The notes under the pieces: model-generated
Seen by the model: only the letters and a program-made list of their open reading frames with translations
Told to the model about the DNA's origin: nothing
The model's database searches: none
Shown: one piece after another, positions 6,347 to 7,584 of the stretch
Layout: every line of letters starts with the position of its first letter
How positions within the stretch are numbered: the stretch's first letter is position 1
NCBI GenBank assembly: GCA_023139225.1
Contig: JAGLNZ010000591.1
Span: 1 to 7,584, forward strand
Source: Desulfobacula sp.
GTDB lineage: Bacteria > Desulfobacterota > Desulfobacteria > Desulfobacterales > Desulfobacteraceae
DNA: 7,584 bases
Reading direction: 5' to 3'
Position numbers and translations under genes: made by a program

Positions 6347-7363
6347 CTATTGATTTCTTTTTGCAGATTCAAACAAAGCATTAAGAATTTTTTGTGCCGG
6401 TATCTTTGATTCGTTTTTCTTCACCCATTCAGAATAGAATACATCAAATTTATTTTGGATTTGGGTTCGGTCAGTCTCAGACAGTTTGTATGATTTGGTT
6501 CCTTTGGCCTGGGCAGCAGCTTTGTTTTCTTCATCTTCCTGGTCAAAGACACCTGCTGCCTTAAGTCCGAATTCCCTGGTTGCCACCTGGTCAATAATTT
6601 TTTTTGCATCTGCTGAAAGTGAATTCCATTTCTTTTTATTCATCAAAACACACATTAAGGCACCGGAAAAATTGAATTCCGTAATATGTTTGGAAACGTC
6701 AATCAGTTTGTGGCTTTTAAGCGCCGCATAAGGTGTGAAGCATCCATCAACAACACCCTTTTGAAGGGAAATGGACAGCTCGGAAATCGGCATGCCCACA
6801 GGGTTCCCGCCAAGAAGCTTAATAGCTTTTGATTCAAGGGCATTGCCTCCCCTTATTTTTCTTCCCTTAAAATCATTAATGGAAAGCAATGGTTTTTCAG
6901 TCGTATGGACCTGGCTTAAAGGGGCTGAAAGAACCCATAGAACTTTAAAATCCTTATAATCTTCTGCCAGATATTCATCATAAAGATCATAAAAGCCTTT
7001 GGCTACATGGACGGCACTGTTGAAAACAAATGGCAGTTCAAAAACAGAGCTTCTTTGAAACCTTCCCGGGACATAGCTTGGCAGTACAAAACCAATATCC
7101 GTGATCCCCATTCTGATGGAATCAACCATTGTTTTAGGGTTTCCAAGCTGACCGCTGGGATAGATTTTGACAGTCACTTCACCTTTGGAAAGTTCGGCAA
7201 CGGTTTTGGCAAAAGGCTCAAAGGCCTTAACATGCTGAACATGCATGCTTGGCATAAAATGAGCAAGTTTCAGTTCTACACTTTTTCCCATTGCAGGACC
7301 TGCGGCAAGTAAAACTGCCGTGCCGATGAATAAAATAATTGTAAAATTGATTGCTTTTTTCAT
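6347..7363 (-). CDS. dctP: TRAP transporter solute-binding protein DctP
   Basis: Periplasmic substrate-binding protein that delivers a ligand, usually an organic acid, to DctQM; 338 aa, normal for the family. A classical Sec signal is visible: Lys2-Lys3, a hydrophobic core at 5-22 and a likely cleavage after AMG (24-26), before Lys27. The mature part begins ELKLAHFMP, typical of DctP. Other landmarks are YPSGQLGNPKTMVDSIRMG (68-86), GFVLPSYVPGRF (91-102), FELPFVF (108-114) and DFKGRKIRGG (164-173). Arg171 corresponds to the conserved arginine that pairs with the ligand carboxylate in characterised DctP proteins. This supports a carboxylate substrate, but which one cannot be told. GGGAG at 7371-7375 lies 7 bases before ATG, a strong ribosome site. 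As first gene it sits directly behind the operator/promoter region and is probably the most highly expressed of the operon. Confidence 0.93.
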   Translation of the reverse strand: MKKAINFTIILFIGTAVLLAAGPAMGKSVELKLAHFMPSMHVQHVKAFEPFAKTVAELSKGEVTVKIYPSGQLGNPKTMVDSIRMGITDIGFVLPSYVPGRFQRSSVFELPFVFNSAVHVAKGFYDLYDEYLAEDYKDFKVLWVLSAPLSQVHTTEKPLLSINDFKGRKIRGGNALESKAIKLLGGNPVGMPISELSISLQKGVVDGCFTPYAALKSHKLIDVSKHITEFNFSGALMCVLMNKKKWNSLSADAKKIIDQVATREFGLKAAGVFDQEDEENKAAAQAKGTKSYKLSETDRTQIQNKFDVFYSEWVKKNESKIPAQKILNALFESAKRNQ

Positions 7364-7417
7364 TCTCCCTCTCCCTTTTCATGTGAATTAATGATTAATG
7401 AAAACCAAAGCTTAAGC

Positions 7418-7434
7418 AATAGGTCTGACCTATT
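7418..7434. promoter_or_regulatory. 17-bp perfect palindrome, probable FadR/GntR operator
   Basis: AATAGGTC-T-GACCTATT is a perfect 8+1+8 inverted repeat. Its GGTC-N-GACC core matches the kind of site bound by FadR-subfamily GntR regulators (known for E. coli FadR). It lies 55 bp upstream of the dctP start codon, overlaps the last three bases of candidate -10 TATAAT (7437-7432), and lies just downstream of candidate -10 TATAGC, where RNA polymerase would start. Binding there should repress. That the operon's own regulator (2296-2985) is the ligand is inference. Confidence 0.75.
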
Positions 7435-7460
7435 ATAAGCCTGAGCTATAATTCGAACAA
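7432..7460 (-). promoter_or_regulatory. Candidate sigma70 promoter P2 of dctP operon
   Basis: A perfect -10 TATAAT (7437-7432 on the - strand) lies 17 bp from TTGTTC (7460-7455), a weak -35 box. Its -10 shares three bases with the palindrome, so operator binding would block it directly. It competes with P1 as the main promoter. Confidence 0.45.
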
Positions 7461-7473
7461 AAAGATCTGTCAA
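7445..7473 (-). promoter_or_regulatory. Candidate sigma70 promoter P1 of dctP operon
   Basis: A perfect -35 TTGACA (7473-7468 on the - strand) is followed by a 17-bp spacer and TATAGC (7450-7445), 4 of 6 consensus. The predicted start near 7438 lies just before the palindrome, which would then cover about +4 to +20. Confidence 0.55.
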
Positions 7474-7512
7474 GCTTTTTATTCATAATATTTTCCCAAA
7501 TAGTGCTTGACA
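7468..7512. repeat. Spaced 8-bp inverted repeat TGTCAAGC / GCTTGACA
   Basis: TGTCAAGC (7468-7475) and GCTTGACA (7505-7512) are exact inverted copies, 29 bp apart and 37 bp centre to centre. Each contains a TTGACA hexamer, one per strand. The arms coincide with the -35 boxes of P1 and nearly of P3. This could be a second regulator site, a pair of divergent -35 boxes, or coincidence between promoter elements. Confidence 0.35.
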
Positions 7513-7513
7513 A
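7485..7513 (-). promoter_or_regulatory. Candidate upstream sigma70 promoter P3
   Basis: TTGTCA (7513-7508 on the - strand), a 17-bp spacer and TATTAT (7490-7485): each box matches consensus at 5 of 6 positions. Transcripts would begin near 7478 and still run through the operator, so a bound regulator would act as a roadblock rather than by blocking initiation. Confidence 0.45.
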
Positions 7514-7584
7514 AAAATGGCCTTTTTTTTACTTAAAAGCTGGAAAATAATTAAAGGTATAGATTTGTTTTATTAACCAGTCCG

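Larger units (their letters stand above)
7364..7584 (-). promoter_or_regulatory. Upstream regulatory region of the dctP operon
   Basis: These 221 bp hold no supportable gene. On the - strand they contain three candidate sigma70 promoters, a 17-bp operator-like palindrome and the dctP ribosome site. Around 7513-7530 there are long A and T runs flanking GGCC, which could act as curved or UP-element-like DNA. The far end (7561-7584) has short open frames on the - strand that cannot be assigned. Confidence 0.6.

Noticed and set aside
7513..7530. A-run, GGCC and T-run as an intrinsic terminator
   Set aside because: The stem would be almost only A-T pairs with a GGCC loop and one mismatch, so it lacks the GC-rich stem needed.

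Overview
The window looks like a stretch of chromosome from an anaerobic, moderately AT-rich Gram-negative bacterium, most likely a sulfate-reducing Desulfobacterota (Desulfobacteraceae/Desulfobacula-like). This placement is inferred from the gene mix (tripartite TRAP carboxylate transporter, FadR-type GntR regulator, corrinoid/Fe-S reductive dehalogenase-like protein, AmpG-type permease) and from general protein character. No rRNA or other phylogenetic marker is present.

Layout. Positions 1-83 hold the probable C-terminal tail of a + strand gene cut by the window edge. Two + strand genes follow: a metallo-beta-lactamase-fold hydrolase (136-975) and an AmpG-family major facilitator permease (1004-2293). 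The rest of the window is a single five-gene operon on the - strand, transcribed from about 7480 down to 2296: dctP (TRAP solute-binding protein), dctQ, dctM (small and large TRAP membrane subunits), a membrane-anchored RdhA-like reductive dehalogenase homologue, and a GntR/FadR-family regulator. The ampG-like and gntR stop codons face each other across only 2 bp.

How it may work together. The 221 bp in front of dctP hold several sigma70-like promoter candidates and a perfect 17-bp palindrome (7418-7434, half site AATAGGTC) with the GGTC-N-GACC core of FadR-type operators. It touches one candidate -10 box and covers the start region of another. The obvious candidate to bind it is the FadR-type regulator encoded last in the same operon, giving an autoregulated, substrate-induced unit. 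The enzyme in the operon carries the two Fe-S motifs and plausible active-site residues of reductive dehalogenases. It has no Tat signal and instead has three N-terminal membrane helices whose flanking charges place the catalytic domain in the cytoplasm.

The most interesting hypothesis is therefore a self-contained 'import, then reductively dehalogenate' module. The TRAP system would bring in an organic acid, possibly halogenated, and an inward-facing, membrane-tethered RdhA homologue would act on it, under control of a ligand-sensing GntR protein. This differs from the textbook respiratory arrangement of a Tat-exported RdhA with a separate RdhB anchor. Substrate and activity cannot be read from the sequence. 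No tRNA, rRNA, CRISPR array, insertion sequence or clear intrinsic terminator was seen.
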